From Smittia aterrima (Eukaryota; Arthropoda; Insecta; Diptera; Chironomidae): a DNA stretch of 64,000 nt. This document shows positions 36,801-50,500 of the stretch, piece by piece. Each line of letters starts with the position of its first letter. Position 1 is the first letter of the stretch. Position numbers and translations under genes: made by a program. Where the stretch lies: positions 3,978,243 to 4,042,242 of the forward strand of contig CP093829.1 in assembly GCA_033063855.1 (NCBI GenBank). The letters run 5' to 3'. A model generated the notes under the pieces. The model worked only from the letters and a program-made list of their open reading frames with translations, did no database searches and was not told the DNA's origin.

Positions 36801-37876
36801 AAGAAAAAATTGTTTATTCATGTCGGGGGGTGGTGGCGAGAGCTCTTAAGTCCATCCGACCATGCCAACAAAAAAGAATTTTTTGTTTATCAATTAAACA
36901 ACTTTTCCTTTTACAAAATCGATTTGATTTCAAAGAAGAAATCAAATCGATCGTGACCCTCTGAGTGTTGTTTGAAGTTCACTCAATTTGTCTTACGTAC
37001 TTTTGAACGACATTGGCAATGATGGAGAATTGAATCCACTGCATAGCGTTTGACGCTGAGTAGAAGACGAAGATTGCCAACACGATCCAACGACGTCCGT
37101 AGACTTTGAATTCACCTTTAAAGGAGAACGAGAAATTTTTATTTGATTCGAACTTCTCAAATAGTTTTGTTTAGAAGAGAAAAGTTCTTAAGCCTCCGTC
37201 AGAGATTTTTCCAATCTCATCAAGTTTTTCTCGCTTGCGAATTCTTTGTAAACAATTTCAACGGATTCAACGGAAGAAGCTTTTCTGCGTAAATCCACTG
37301 AGTCATACATAGTTGAAAATTCTTCTTTTTCTTGGTTTCGTAAGTTCGGTCACAATAAGTTATAAAGAGCTTTTGAGTTTCAACTCAAAATTGAATTAAA
37401 TGGAATTTAAATTTTTAACACATTTGTGGGAAAATATTGGTCAGGAAATTTTGGTGATCGGATTAAATTTTATTGCAAAAACTTTGCGACAGGAAACGTC
37501 AATCAATTACGTTCAAAAAACTTGAAAAATTAATAAAATTCTTTCAAAGAAAAAATAAATTTTTCTGAAGACTCCAAGATAAACAAAACTTTTAATTACT
37601 TCGTGAGTCACGAATCGTGACAAAACTTACAAACCTTCTTTGTTATTGCATAAAATATTTCATTTACCCTAAAAGCTTTTACAGAAATCCGTTCAATGTT
37701 TGCAATGAGCGCGATAAAACTTTTCCCTTCGCGAACCACTCTCACTCACCTGGCGGTTGATGATTGCCCGATTTTGACGGTTTTATGAGATCCGTTGACT
37801 TGCTGTTTGGAATGTATCCATCGACGACACTTTCAAGCGTTTCAGAGTGTTTCAAATCCATCTCTTCCTCTTGCAT
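30854..37876 (-). CDS. FLVCR-type MFS transporter (heme/choline exporter family)
   Basis: Eight exons join in frame to 472 aa: 37876-37750, 37115-37001, 36458-36356, 34442-34218, 32028-31887, 31829-31677, 31506-31344 and 31244-30854. The family is recognised by VYGRRWIVLAIF in the first membrane segment, VVQKYYGVSSTWVDWTSMIYM, LGAWVKVLGV, PAKLAAVWFGPNQVSSACSIGVFGNQLGIAVGF, YAISTLLNQIVL, GRIGLCIVVAGM and GFEFAAELTYPEPEGTSSGLLNA, ending TALIKSDLRR. FLVCR proteins are 12-pass plasma membrane or mitochondrial transporters implicated in heme export and in choline and ethanolamine transport. N- and C-termini are hydrophilic. Several introns exceed 1.5 kb, unlike most genes here. The donor at 37000 (GTACGT) was preferred to the stronger GTAAGA four bases later because only it keeps frame. 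Confidence 0.93.
32029..34217. other. 2.2-kb intron of the FLVCR gene
   Basis: No nested gene is seen. It contains a short CT run near 33343-33357 and AT-rich sequence. Confidence 0.5.
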
Positions 37877-40420
37877 AGCTTCAACTTTTTAAAAATGTTT
37901 TGTTGCTTTGTATCAAAAATACTTTTTTCCAGTTTCTTTTGTTAAATTATCTTATTGTCACATTTATTCACACGTTGAATCTTCCGAAGGACAATAACAA
38001 TGTGTAACTTTGAAGTTGATGCTGGTAAACGGTCGAACGCGAGTGATGGAGGGAAATTTTTCTAGAGTGAGAAAAAGGTCGTCAGATGCTTCCGGAGACA
38101 CAACTTAAACACTTCGTAATCTTGATTAAACAACATTAATCATCGCTAGAGTAACTACACACTAAGGAACGGGTCAACTTTACTTCAATACTCTGTCTCA
38201 CACTCTCGTGAAATAATGAATGAGAGAAGGTAAATATTTTCTGAATGAAACTCATGAATAAACCAAATGAGATAGAAATATTTTTTGCACGAAACGAGTT
38301 ATTTAACGCGAATAGATTCCCCGCGCTTTTGTCACGGTTGATCATTAATGCCAATGATACGCAATTGAAGTGAATATAACAACGAATTATTAAGTAGAGA
38401 AGAGTTTATGGCATTCGAATGTCGGATTACGATTTGAATAGAAAATAAATAAATTTCGCAAACGAAAATCGTTTTGAAGTGGCTGAGCTTATCAAACTTC
38501 AAATGCCGGTCCTCAAATAACTCTAAACAACCAAAAAAGTAATTGGCACAGTTATCACAGACAATTTCACCGATAAGCGATAAGATTGTTCTCTGACAAA
38601 GTTCTCTCATGAGCATTTCAGGTGAAACTAATGAACTCGGCTCATAAAAATCTTTTTTTCGTTTGATCTTTCGACGACACCTGAGAATTTCCGTTGAAAA
38701 ATATTTTTTTGTTCAACGCGATTGCTCATCGCGACTAATTTGCTTTCAACAAAAAAAGAAAAACAAATTCTGAACAACTTCAATGGGCCTTGTTTAGTTT
38801 TATTCTCAACAGTCTTATCGTGAGAGCTCTTGAGCGTAAGAACGCTTGACGAATCCACTGAATGTCTTCAAACAAACTTCAAGTGCATTTGTGTCTTGTG
38901 GTTGAATAAAGAAAACTTTTTGACATGATTCTTGATTCAAACTTCACTTCAAGAAGCTCGACACAATTTTCTTTCCTGTTGTCGTCTCGCTTTATCGGAA
39001 CTTGTATCACTTCAATTCACAATTTGATAAAAAATAACTTTTTTTTATACATCGACACGAAACGTGAAACTGATATCATTTTGATTATCAATTCGCTTTT
39101 CAATGTTAAGCAATTAAACTTTATACGCAAAGCGGAAAACTTACAAGAAGTGAAACGCTTTGTTTCGATCTGCTCTCGTTTGAACAACGAACTATTCACA
39201 AACAATTACTTTTCACCTTGCTTTTGGTGTTATCAACCGAAAATCGCGCAACTTAAAATAAAAAACGAGTTCACGAGTCAGCAGTTGGAGCGCAACTGAA
39301 GCTTCAAGTGCTCGAGCTGCGATTCATTCATCGTCAATGTTTTTCATTTTTCAGATTTCAATGACGATGATTCGTTCTAAGGCAAACATTCGACAATGTT
39401 CGAGAGAGAGCTGCTTCGCTCTCCGTCAGCATCCTTACGCGTGACGTCATCGAATCCTTGTTTGTCAACAAAGGATTTTCCTCGATTTTCTCATTTTCAC
39501 AATCACAATTTCACGATATTTCGTTTAAAAACTGAAGTTAAGACACAAGTGATCACAGTGAATCAAAAACAAATTAAAAACTCAGCGCGCAGTTAATTTT
39601 ATTTCGACGGAATTAAAATTTTGCGGCTACAGTTGGTGAAATCAAGAAAAACATTTCGCTCTCTCCTTCTCTCTTCTCCGAATGTTTTTCCATCCTCGCA
39701 TCTCGTTAGAGGAAATTGGAGGGAAAATTGAATGCTGATGTTCATAACGAATCATTTTTGATTTATTCTGGCATCGCATCATAGTTGGAGACATAAAAGT
39801 CATTGCCAGGCCAATGTCAGAGTGTTTGTTATTGCGTCGCCAGCTCGTTACTTCAACACTTGATGATTTCGATGGAACATTGGCTGCTGCGCTAATTCTC
39901 ATTCTGCCAATCAACTTTTTCTCATGCTTCATCCTAGAAACCCATTTAATGAGGGATTTTCTTTTCTCGGAGATTAATTTCACAGACAATCCTTGAATTG
40001 GTTAGTTGAAGACGCCACACTGCGTTTCTATAGTGTTTGAGGTCAAAGACAAAGCCGCTGGCCTCTTTCGTTCGCTTCTCTTGCTTCTTGCTTGTTAAAT
40101 CTGAAACTATAATTGCAGATCAACTCCACAAGCTTTTTGCTTTGGGCGTCAGTGTGGGGAGGTTAGAGGTCGACTTTGCCAAGTTTCCATTGCACAAATA
40201 ATAAATTGCAAAGCTTTCTATCAAAGGTTTGATAAATATGAATCAAAGACTTCGTCCTCAACCTGTTCCACTTGAATTACTTTCTCCCCCTTCTCATATG
40301 ATTCCCCTTGGCAGTAATAAACAACAAAAGGCTCTTAATTAGATTTGCTTCATTAAGCCGATACGATTTATCATTTATTGATTTTTAGGGATAATTATAC
40401 GAAAAAGTTTACAAAGTGTT
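37877..40420. other. 2.5-kb intergenic stretch upstream of FLVCR
   Basis: Only short open frames without family resemblance are present. FLVCR promoter elements or untranslated exons may lie here. A minus-strand AATAAA (TTTATT at 40374-40379) serves the protease gene to the right. Confidence 0.45.
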
Positions 40421-41550
40421 CTAGAGTAGGATCGGGTAATTGACAGTTTCAGCGATTCCACAAAGATTTCGACCGCGTTCCATTTTGAAGAAACCTGACT
40501 CGCCGAATCCAGTTCCTGAGAAATTAAAAAAGTTTAAAATAGAAACTTTCAGAAAAAAATTAAAATCTTACCCCAACTGTTCTTGAGAAGCCAATAGTCA
40601 ACGCCGTTTTCTCGACCATAGCCTACAAGCAATACTGCGTGATTATTCGGCTTGTTTTTAGTGCACAATTTTAATCGATCAGTGTATACTCCACTTTGAT
40701 AAGAGTAAAAGTCTTGGCTGACGAAGTAAGTGACGTAGAGCGGTCCTTTAGTTCTCAAAGCTTCTTTCATTGAATTTTCATTTAGCGTTTGGACACTAAC
40801 GTATCTTGGAGTTCTCGCTTCGCGAACTCGATTTGTTGGTGGACTGCAAGGGAAGTTCGTATGTGCTAAATAAGGTTTGGTGGTTTGAGTTGCAACTCCA
40901 ATTTTATCGCGAGCGTGATTGTAGACTGCGAAATGCCATCCGCCATTGCAACCCAATAAATTTCCATTCTGAGGATGACGAGCACACTCGATCACTTCTT
41001 GCTCTGATAATTTAACATTGATTCCTTTACGGAGAGCAAGTTGTCCCTCAATAGCACCGATTGCTCCGAAAGCCCAACAAGATCCGCAAGCGCCTTGATT
41101 TTGAACTGATTGGACGACTCCAGGATAGTCAAGCCAACTAAAACTTTCTGGTCCGTCAAAACGTGCCGAACTCGATTGATAGGGAATTCCAGTTTCGTTA
41201 GATTCGAGACTCCCAGTTGATCTTGAAATGAACTGGTCGTAAGTCAAATAAGAGAACTCGTTTGTTCCAAGTTCGTAAGCAACTTTTCCTTCATTGAAAT
41301 ATTTGTTGTGCTCATCAACTTCACGAAAATGATTGATCAATGTTTGTTTAACTTTCTTCCAGTCACTTCTGCGAAGATTGATCTTGAACTCTTTCTATTT
41401 AAATAAAGAAAATTATCAACAATCAACAAAAATTTGTTTTCTTATCTCAAATACCAAATAGTTGAGCACTCGATCATCATCTTCAAGCGTTGACGTGTAA
41501 ATTGCACAAACCGACAATAAAATAATTGCGACTGATAAAACGAGCTTCAT
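40421..41550 (-). CDS. Papain-family cysteine protease, cathepsin L-like (zymogen)
   Basis: Three exons (41550-41455, 41394-40572, 40515-40421) encode 337 aa. A signal peptide (MKLVLSVAIILLSVCA) is followed by an I29 inhibitor prodomain with EVDEHNKYFNEG and YELGTNEFSYLT. The mature C1 domain follows with Gln132 in QNQGACGSCW, the nucleophile Cys138 in GSCWAFG, CNGGW, His284 in NNHAVLLVGYG and Asn304 in LKNSWG. All catalytic residues are intact, so an active endopeptidase of lysosome, gut lumen or secreted fluid is expected. The prodomain ERFNIN motif is only partly conserved. A TATAAAAG lies 43-50 bp before the ATG, as in strongly expressed tissue-specific insect digestive enzymes. Confidence 0.93.
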
Positions 41551-41592
41551 TTCTCTTTCTGGATAATTTTAATTCTTTTCCAAACGCATTTG

Positions 41593-41600
41593 CTTTTATA
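41593..41600 (-). promoter_or_regulatory. TATA box of the cysteine protease
   Basis: TATAAAAG on the minus strand is 43-50 bp upstream of the start codon, implying a very short 5' UTR. Confidence 0.7.
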
Positions 41601-42240
41601 CCTCGGAAGCACAAAGAGGAAATTTCCTTGGCTTTGTTGTCTAAGTTAAATCGGAGAAATAAGAATCAATTTCATTTGTAAATAAATTGTTCTTAATAAT
41701 TGCACTGGCGTCGTCGTCGAACGAGTCAAACCAAAAACATTTTCTTATTAAAAAAAAAGAACTGCGTTGGATAAAAATAAATAAGAACGATGACAGTGGT
41801 TGGACTGATTTGTAATCAGTTGGTTGCTTCCGCATGATAACGTGGATGATGACGCTTGAAAAACCCTTCGTCAACTTCGTCCTCACGTCGACTCATTCAC
41901 CTCTCGCTTTTTTGTTTCGAAAGGAAATTGTTCACTGAAGAGGGAAATGGAAGAAATATTTATTGGACTCTTTCTCGCCTCGGTCAACGAAAGTACTACT
42001 GCAGAGCTTCCACTTGAGATCTCATCTCGAAAAGCAATAAAATTGTGAAGGTCAAGTGGTCATCGATTGGAAGGAGTTGATTGGAAATTAGAATCGTTTG
42101 TCAATAGGAGACTTGATTCGATAATCGTAGTCGATTAATAAGATTTGTTTGCTTAACAATTAATCGAGAGACTAATTCACTTGTTCAGCGATTTCTTTCA
42201 ATTGACTGCTCAGTATCAGACGAGCGGTTCTAATTGAAAA
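41601..42240. other. Divergent intergenic region between protease and second gustatory receptor
   Basis: No coding signal is seen. Both promoters lie here. A TCAGTA initiator-like site is at about 42209. Confidence 0.4.
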
Positions 42241-43474
42241 ATGTTTCTCTTCCGCTTCTTTGGACTAACGTTCCTCGGAGACAAATATCAGCGGAAATTC
42301 CGGATCATAAACCTCTCGTGGATCATTATAAACATCTCAGCGTTTGTGTTTCTCATTGTTGCTCCATCAACTTCAATCTTCTCACGGAATTACTCGAAAA
42401 TCTCGCAAATAATTGAAATAGCGAATTACATTTTCGTTCTCGCGACAAATCTTCTAATTCTCGTTCATGTGCAGATGGTGAACGAACAAGATGTGATGTG
42501 GCATGGAAAACTGGGTCAGATGGATCTTCTGCTTCGCGAAAAGTTTAACGTAACGATTAATCACCGCGCGAATGGCCGTTGGAGGTTTTGGAAAGTTTGG
42601 ATAATGTTCATCGGTGCTGGTGCATGTTCATTTCTTAAATTCATCTACGCGACACAAAGCGAGACTTCCGTTCTACTTCTGTCCACCCACAACAACTTTC
42701 TCAAGACTGTCATTAATCTTCGCTACATACAGAACTGTTCTCGAATTGATTTCATCAAAAACCACATTATCGCGTTCCACGAGGCGGTTCGAATGGTCGG
42801 CGAGTGGAATACGGTCGAGTGGAAAATAGTTTTGGTTGTAGATTCATTGAATCGAGAGTATCAAAAGCCCCATCGAAAGATTGATGATACAGAAGACATT
42901 CTTTGCTTTAAACGATTCTATTCAACGATATTTGAATCGATGAAATTGCTTGAAAGTTGCTTCGGGTGGTCATTGCTGATGATGATTTCCTATACATTCA
43001 TCGATCTAACTTCAAACTTTTATTGGTTCTTCATCGTAATCTTAAAGCTCGATGACGATATCAAACTCGTCGATTGCTTGTTCGACATCATCGTTAGCTT
43101 CGTTATGATAAGTTGTTTGATTTATTCTTCGTTCGATGCGACAAAGGCGGGAAGAGAAGTCATTAATTCAATCCTGAAGCTCTACACGAAGACAACAAGT
43201 TGTTATAACAAAACTCTGAAGGAATTTCTTCTTCAGATTTATCACGAACGAATCGAAAATTCCGTTAATGACTTTTTCATCGTGGATTTCGAGCTATTTT
43301 CAGCGGTGAGTGTTCACACCAAGAAATTATGCAAGCCGCGAGGCTTCTGAATTAATAAATCTTTTCCTCATGCTCACAATTGATCAACGAAATATTTTCC
43401 AGATGTTCAACGCGATTGTAACGTACATGCTGATTCTGATACAATTTGCCATCAGCGAAAAGAAGGAGCAATGA
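42241..43474 (+). CDS. Gustatory receptor (Gr family), second copy in window
   Basis: Two exons (42241-43305, 43403-43474) encode 378 aa. It has a hydrophobic N-terminus and about seven membrane segments. The end is diagnostic: IVDFELFSA, a phase-0 intron, then MFNAIVTYMLILIQF, an exact TYhhhhhQF motif. It differs strongly in sequence and intron number from the Gr at 19439, so the two are not recent duplicates. The extracellular ligand is unknown. AATAAA is at 43626-43631. Confidence 0.93.
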
Positions 43475-45561
43475 ATCTGAATCGTGAGTTTAGTGAGAAC
43501 AGAAGCTAAATTAAAAGCTTTGAAGCTTTCAGTGTACGGCGGCTGGAAATAATTTATGATCGTCGCAGTATTTTTATGGCAGCTCATAAAAGCTACGCGA
43601 GCGCGTACAAACCGTAAAAATTATTAATAAAATATCTGAAACAATTATTCATAGCACAGAAAAATCTATTTTGGCTGTAAATTCTGAGGATTTGGCTTTG
43701 TCATAAATTCTGTTGATACTCTTGACGTGGAAGAAGATGTTTGTGAAGTAAAACAGATTCAGAATTGATTCCAGGCAAACTTCGTAATTCTCAAAACTTT
43801 TGCTTAAAGGTAAAATGAAAAGGATTTATTTCATAAATTGAACATCGAAGCACGAGAAATTGCAATTTAGTTGCAGAATGAAATTTATTTAAATCCTCTT
43901 CTCTTGTTCGACGGAATGTGAACGTCTGATAAAAGAAAGTCTGAGCAGGATTTTCACCAAAATATTGGAATAAGCAAAGTTTTCCCGCTTCGAACTCTGA
44001 AGTATCATGATTCAATCATCTATAAGGGGATTGTTCATAAATTACGTAATTGGAGATTAAGCTATGAGGAAAAGTTAGATTTAATTAAATTCAGATTTGT
44101 TAGAGATCTCTAAAACTCTAAATTATCAACGAGATTCCTCTTGAACGTAGTTTATGAACCTTCTTCAAAATTCGTTGGTAAAGAAAGTTCCTTCCTTTAA
44201 CTTAAGATTTCCTTCACATCTTGTTAAACACAATTCAAAAAAAAACTTTGTTTCTAGGTAACCGTTTCCTGATGAGTTCGGCGTTCGAAGGAACTGAATC
44301 TGAGTTCAGAACTTGAAGTTTTCAAGAAAGTTGAAGTGAAGCTGAGCTTTTAGGATGAAAACAAAATTGTTTTTTCCTATTTCCCTTCACGCTTTCATCT
44401 TCTTCTCGTTCTCGATTTTATAGCAGCGTCAAAAAAAAATCTGTTTACCCAACACAAAAAAAAATCGCATGAAAAATAAATAAAATCGATCACGATTGGA
44501 TTTTGGTTCTTGACTTCCCTCTCTAACCATTTATAGAAAATAAATCTTTTATAAGGCCAGAAGCGAAAAGTCCTTTCAAGCGTGGCTTTTCAAATAAAGC
44601 TTTTATTTCCACTCGAAGCTATTTACGTTGTTGCAGTTAAACTTTTTTGCTGTCCAATTCTCGATAAATTTCCTGTAATTAATTAAACTTTTCAGAAAAA
44701 GGCAGCAGCGAGTTTAATGGACCGAAATGTTTGAATGAAACATTCCACAATGTCTCATGAACCGCAGCCGACTTCATCAATTGATCAGACATAACAATTC
44801 TATCAACAACACGTTTTGTCGTTTCGACGTCACTAATACGAGGCATGGGTCAGTCGAACGAGAGCACACACACTTAATGTTCTTTAAGTCGCGCGTCAGC
44901 TAAAGTAAAGTTATGGTGAGAGGAATAGTTATTTTTGTTCCGCAATCTGTTCGTTTGCTTTCCTCCTCGCTCAATATTTACACACAAAAATAACTTCACA
45001 CCACGCGAAACTCTCGATTGTGTGGAGCGCTAACAAAATATCATAAAAAATGTAAACCAAGCACATTTTTTCTCGGCAAAAGTTTTGCTTTAGAACGAAA
45101 GCAAAATGGCAAAACTTTAATAAAGTTTTGAGTAATTAAACGTAGCATGAAGTGCTTAACGAGGTGTGTAGAGCGTTAACAACTCAATCTCGTCATTTGA
45201 AATCAAATCTCGACGCTAACAACATTCATCATAATCAGAGCGAGATCGTGACTCATAATTCAATCAACGAGTGAACAGCTTCTTCAAAATATTCTCGAGA
45301 CGATCTTACAATTAGCTTTTATGATACAATTTCGCAAGTGGAAGACGACGAGGGTTTCTCTCGTGACCTTACCAATTTCTACCAATAAAGCAAACCGGCC
45401 TAGTATTGACATCTGCGGATTGCTCCCTGCTTTAATTGAATCAGATTCAATTAGGTGATAAATAAATGAAAGAGTTCTCGTCTTGTTCTTTGCAGTTTGA
45501 CATCAGCAGTGATCGCGATAAGTCGAGAAAGTGGAAAAGCCCAAAAGCTCGAAAGTGAAAA
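43475..45561. other. 2.1-kb intergenic stretch with probable 5' UTR intron of the MFSD8-like gene
   Basis: No coding signal is seen. A good acceptor (TTCTTTGCAG at about 45496) precedes the start codon at 45562 and suggests a noncoding first exon further left. Confidence 0.4.
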
Positions 45562-47524
45562 ATGGAAGATTCTAATGGCGCGGCGTTGATTGAAGTGCAT
45601 CAGAATGGATTGAAGAATGGTCACATTAACGGCAAACAAAATGGTTCAGCAAATGGAAATGGAAAGTCAACTGATATCACTAAAGATCTTGAAACGAAGT
45701 CTGAGAAGAGAGCTCGATGGATCTCTTTGACTATTGTCTACTTCACTTTATTTCTTCAATCACTTGGATTAGCAATCGCGATGACCGGTGTTTGGCCATT
45801 TCTCGATAAAGTAAGTGAACTTTTTTAATTGAACTAAAAGTTTCTAATTCTTCGATTCTTTCAAAATCAGCTCGATCCAACAGCCGGAAAAGGTTTCTTC
45901 AGTCTCGTCGTTGGCGCTAATCCACTTGGACAATTTATCCTCTCTCCTGTCTTGGGCTACTGGACAAATAAAGTTCCGTCGATCAGAATTCCCGTCATCA
46001 CTTCATTGATTATGTTTTGCATATCATCAGGTCTCTACTCGTCACTTGACCTCATGGGCGATGGAGTCAAATATTGGATGCTCTTCGTACGATTCTTGAT
46101 GGGAGCAGCTTCAGCTAACATTGCAGTTTGTAGAAGTTACATTTCCGGTGCGACGACTGTCAATGAAAGAACTTTTGCTCTCTCGATGGCTTCACTTGCT
46201 CAAGTCGCAGGATTTATCGTTGGACCTTTGCTTCAAGCTTTATTCACAAAGATTGGAACTGGCATCAAAATCTTCCAAACTTTCACTTTCTCGATGTACA
46301 CCGCTCCAGGTTGGGTCAATGTTGCTTTAGGAATCATCAACATGATCATCTTCTTGCCAAAGTTCTTCAAAGATCACAACATAGCAATTCGAGAACAAAT
46401 GACAATCCAAGGCAAAGAAAATGTGAAAGAAATGTGGAAGACAACGAAGATTGATTACTTAATCACAAGCTCGTTGATCTTTTCTTATTTTATTGTGTCA
46501 TACAATCTTGTGATACTCGAAAGTCTTGGCACGCCTCTTTCGATGGATCAGTTCGCAATTACAAAAGAAGAAACTTTGTATTACAATGGAATTCTCATCG
46601 GAGTTGGTGCTTTCATTGCTTGCGTGATATTTGGTTTGCTGCCCGTGGTTTGCAAATACTTCAAAGAGATTGACATTCTCATTTGGGGAGGACTCTTGAT
46701 TATGGCAGTTGGTAAATTCGTGTACATTCCATTTGGAACTGAGCTACCTCAACTCACAACAGGAGAACGAAATTACACAATGGATAATGGAACGATAGGA
46801 TTTTATGCTGACGATGACAAGGAGATGCTGGGATGTCCAGTGAGTGAGCAAGATTGGTGTGCGTGGACTCCGAAACTTGGAGTTGCTGAGTTCATAATCG
46901 GATATTTAATGGGAGTGATTGGGTGAGTTTGAGCTTCTTTAAATTCCATTTCAATTGACGAAATCATTCGAAGCTGTTCGAAGTGAAATTAATCGAAGTC
47001 ACGACTTTCTAAGCCAAACAGCGACGACCTTAAAAAATTAGAGTCAATTAAATTCTTTTAATCATCAACAGATATCCAGTCGGAGTGACGTTGATTCAAA
47101 CGTTGTTTTCAAAAGTTCTTGGAGCACGACCGCAAGGCACGTGGATGGGAATCATGGTAGCAGCTGGATCCGTTTCACGAATAATTGGTAAGCTCTTTTA
47201 AGTCATCTCGATTTCCACTTGTTGAGTGAAATATTTCTCCGAATAATTCATTGCGAACAAAAGGTTTCCGGAAATTTCCGTTTGACTGCTGATCCATTCG
47301 TGATTCCATTCGAGCAAATTCTAAAAGCTTAAATCTCACTTACAGGCCCGCTAATCGTTGTCGGCGGATACACAAAGTTCGGAACAATTTGGACATTCTC
47401 GTTCATCACAGTCGCAATGCTAATTCCAATGGTTTGGCTTTTTATATTGCGCAACAGGATCTTAGGAACTAATCGAAAAGAGGAGAATGTACTGATGACT
47501 GATATTAAAGCTCAATCGCCGTAG
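45562..47524 (+). CDS. MFSD8/CLN7-like lysosomal MFS protein
   Basis: Four exons (45562-45810, 45871-46922, 47072-47187, 47346-47524) encode 531 aa. The N-terminus is hydrophilic and rich in Asn-Gly (NGLKNGHINGKQNG). About twelve membrane segments follow. Family signs are YFTLFLQSLGLAIAMTGVWPFL, LSPVLGYWTNK (an MFS loop 2-3 motif), RFLMGAASANIAVCRSYISGAT, and a large luminal loop with N-glycosylation sequons (NYTMDNGT) and WCAWTP. Then come YPVGVTLIQTLFSK and ARPQGTWMGIMVAAGSVSRIIGP. The human homologue is a lysosomal membrane chloride channel/transporter mutated in CLN7 neuronal ceroid lipofuscinosis. The model looks complete and undamaged. Confidence 0.93.
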
Positions 47525-50500
47525 TTTTTAGAATCGAATGATTAGTTAGTGAAACTTGAATTAAAAGAGAAAATATTTTCAGATTCAAATGTCAAATTAT
47601 TTTCCCACCAAAAGAAAAACTTTTCAGATTTTCCCTAAAATGTCAACTCGGCAAATTATGATTACGAGTCCATCAGAGCTTTCATGAATATTAAAATGTA
47701 ATCATCAACGGAAGGAGATCGCACGTCTCGTGATGAGTCGGAAGAAAAATTAATTAACTGAGAGTTTTTGAGCGGAAGGAAGGAAGGAAAAGCTTCTTAA
47801 GACAAATTTAATGGGAGACGTTGTCATTATTTTTATGAGATAAATTAAGAAGCATCCGACTGTGTCTCGAGATTTTATTTTACCGAAGGCGTCGATGGCT
47901 TCAAAAAACCTTTTCCAAGATTATGAAGGTTAATAATCGTTGTGACCATGAAACATCCTTTAAACTTTGCTCAATGTCAACGAATGTGTCGAGGAGTTCT
48001 TCTTTACTTGAGGTGAAGCACTGCCTTGATAATGAGATGTCAACGCTTCAAGCGAGTGTCTTTGTTTTCTCACGAGAAGGTGTTTCCACTTCAATACATT
48101 GTTAGTGAGTTCTCACTCTCGAGCTTTCTCTGGGAGTCGTTTAAAATAGAAATTCAACCCAAACTAAGATTAAGAGATTCTTTACAGAGATAACATTATC
48201 TTAGTTTACAGCCCATAATTTATCAAAGAAGATTATCCAACGAACCTTTTGAACTGCTAACCCTTCAACTCAATTTGCGCTCAAACCGATAAACTTCTGC
48301 ATGAACGCTTCTGCTTCGAAACATCAATAATTATGTTGTGAGTGAGGTAATTTCATTCAAATCACTGCTTAATCGACTGAGTTATCAGGTTCAAGCTTCA
48401 CCCAATTAGCGTAAATTGAAGATTCGTTTGAAACGAATCGTTTGGAACTCCAATAGAAACGCAAACAAAAGAAAAATCCCTTTTTTGGGTTCCATGACGA
48501 AACTTTCATCCTTTTTTTCGCCTGAATCAATAAATCTTTTGAATGATGACAAAAAAACTTTTCTCGCCTTTTTCTTCCCGAGAAAATTGTTTTCCAAACA
48601 ATTTTTTGCTCTTCTATGCAAATCGCTTGAAAATAAATGAAAACTTTTTCTCAACAATTTTGTAAATTTATGGAAAATGCTCTCGAAAGTATTTGACGCA
48701 ATTAGGTGAATGAATTTTAAAGTTTTCGCTGAGGTAAAGCTAGCAATTCGATCGGAGAAAATCCGTGAATATTGAAGCAACAAATGCATTTTCGATGTTA
48801 GAATCGTATGAGGCGATTAAAAGGTTTAAGAACCGAGCGCGTTCATGCAATTCACAGCGCAATTAAAAATTTCCATTTCGTTTAACGATCAAATAAACGA
48901 AATTGCGATTTTATCAGCTGCGAATGTTTGTTAGAATTTCATGAATGGAATGAAATGTTTTCACATTTTTCGGAGAAAAGTTCTTGATTTTTTGATAAGC
49001 GTTCGTTGTTTACTGTTTGAATAACTTTAATTACTGAGACTGAAGCTTCATTCACTTCACTCGTCAGATGTTGCAAAAAGATGTCTAGACGAAGTTAAAT
49101 TTGTTATTTATCAGTAATCTCGCTTTATGGAGCTTTGTTGCGTTGCTCTTTAAGTTCATGAAAACAGCGAAAAAAATTGCGCCTGAAGTGATAAGAAGAA
49201 ATCGTTGCTCGGTCTTATCATGTCAATCAAATGTCAACACTTAATCATCGGAACCTTGAGCCATGAAAAGCTCGTAAATTTGTTATAGAATCTTTAAGTT
49301 CATTTAAGAATTCTTTTGCCAAACATTGCCAACAGTTGGATAAGATTTTATCTGACTATTGACTCAATAAACATTCATTTGGAAATAAAATGAAATGCAA
49401 GCAAAGATATTTTCTATTTAAATTTCTCTCGAAAATTATTTTTACGCTGTGCTCGACAAAATTTTTTTTGCTCGCGATTCAGCGATTTGTTAATGTCATT
49501 CGCTTCATCGTTATTTAAGAGCTCGAAAAATACAGAACGTGATAGTTCTTGCCTCTAGCAAAGTTGAGAGCCGAGTTCTTCAAGTTTTATTCAAATATTT
49601 GCCTCAATAAACTCGAAGACTTTTCATTTCATGGCAAATATTGTCAGAGAAAATTCTCTCGAACGACGCTTCGAAAGAACTTGAATTGACTTTATTTGAG
49701 CACGAACAGATTGCCAGGTCGAGATTCGACGGAAATAAAATTTTAATGCGATTAAAAGAGAGATTTCGTTCAATTAAACTGTTCCATCAACTTCGCTCAA
49801 CAGTTGCGAGCTTTTTCAAATGTAAATAAATCAATTGAGAAGCGAACAACAGCAACAAGGAGCAACCAAAAATATTTAAATTGATCGCACGCCATGAGAA
49901 AATAAAATAAACTGACATCAACATGAAAGATTTATTGACGTTTTGACCTTAGAACAATTTTCCCGAAGCTTCGTAGATTGAAAAAAAATAAATTGGAAAA
50001 TGGAAAACAATTTATAGAGCTCGAGGAAAAAACTCAAAGTCATCGTTACAAGAGCTGAAAAATAAATTCAGTTAGTTGAAGCTTTTGGCAGCTGAAAGCT
50101 CTCGTGAATGTTTAATTCCTAGATCGCCCAATAATTTGACGGATGATTTCAAAGTTGGAAGATTAATGAGCTTTAAAGCGTTGCCGACAAACTCGTCGAT
50201 TCTCTTTGCCTATTTGTCCATGAAAACGGTGAATATAAAACGAATTTTCATCCATCGACGGAGACTGCTTCAATTATAATGAAGAATAAAACGCTTTCTT
50301 TCAATCAATTGATTCACCTTCGATATAAGATTTTGATTGATAAGCAGAAGCTTTTCAAGTCACACACAAAACGTTCCTCAGATTATTCTTCATCATTCGT
50401 TCAGGTGTGATGAGAAAGTCTTTGAAAATCGAGGAAACTGTCGATGCGGAGATGAGAAATTATTCTGAAATCGATGGAAGCAAATTTGCTCATTTCCTTC

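Noticed and set aside
36996..37001. Stronger donor GTAAGA at 36996 in FLVCR exon 2
   Set aside because: Using it would put the next exon out of frame and destroy the KYYGVSSTWVDW family motif. The GTACGT donor at 37000 keeps both.
39642..39989. 115-codon minus-strand open frame near the FLVCR 5' side
   Set aside because: No recognisable motif and low-complexity basic composition. A short plus-strand frame overlaps it.
42241..43474. Recent tandem duplication of the two gustatory receptors
   Set aside because: The two receptors differ in intron number, length and most of the sequence; only the C-terminal family motif is shared.
48406..48789. 127-codon open frame on the minus strand
   Set aside because: Composition is that of AT-rich noncoding DNA, with no domain, no splice links and no start context. 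It also has competing frames on the other strand.
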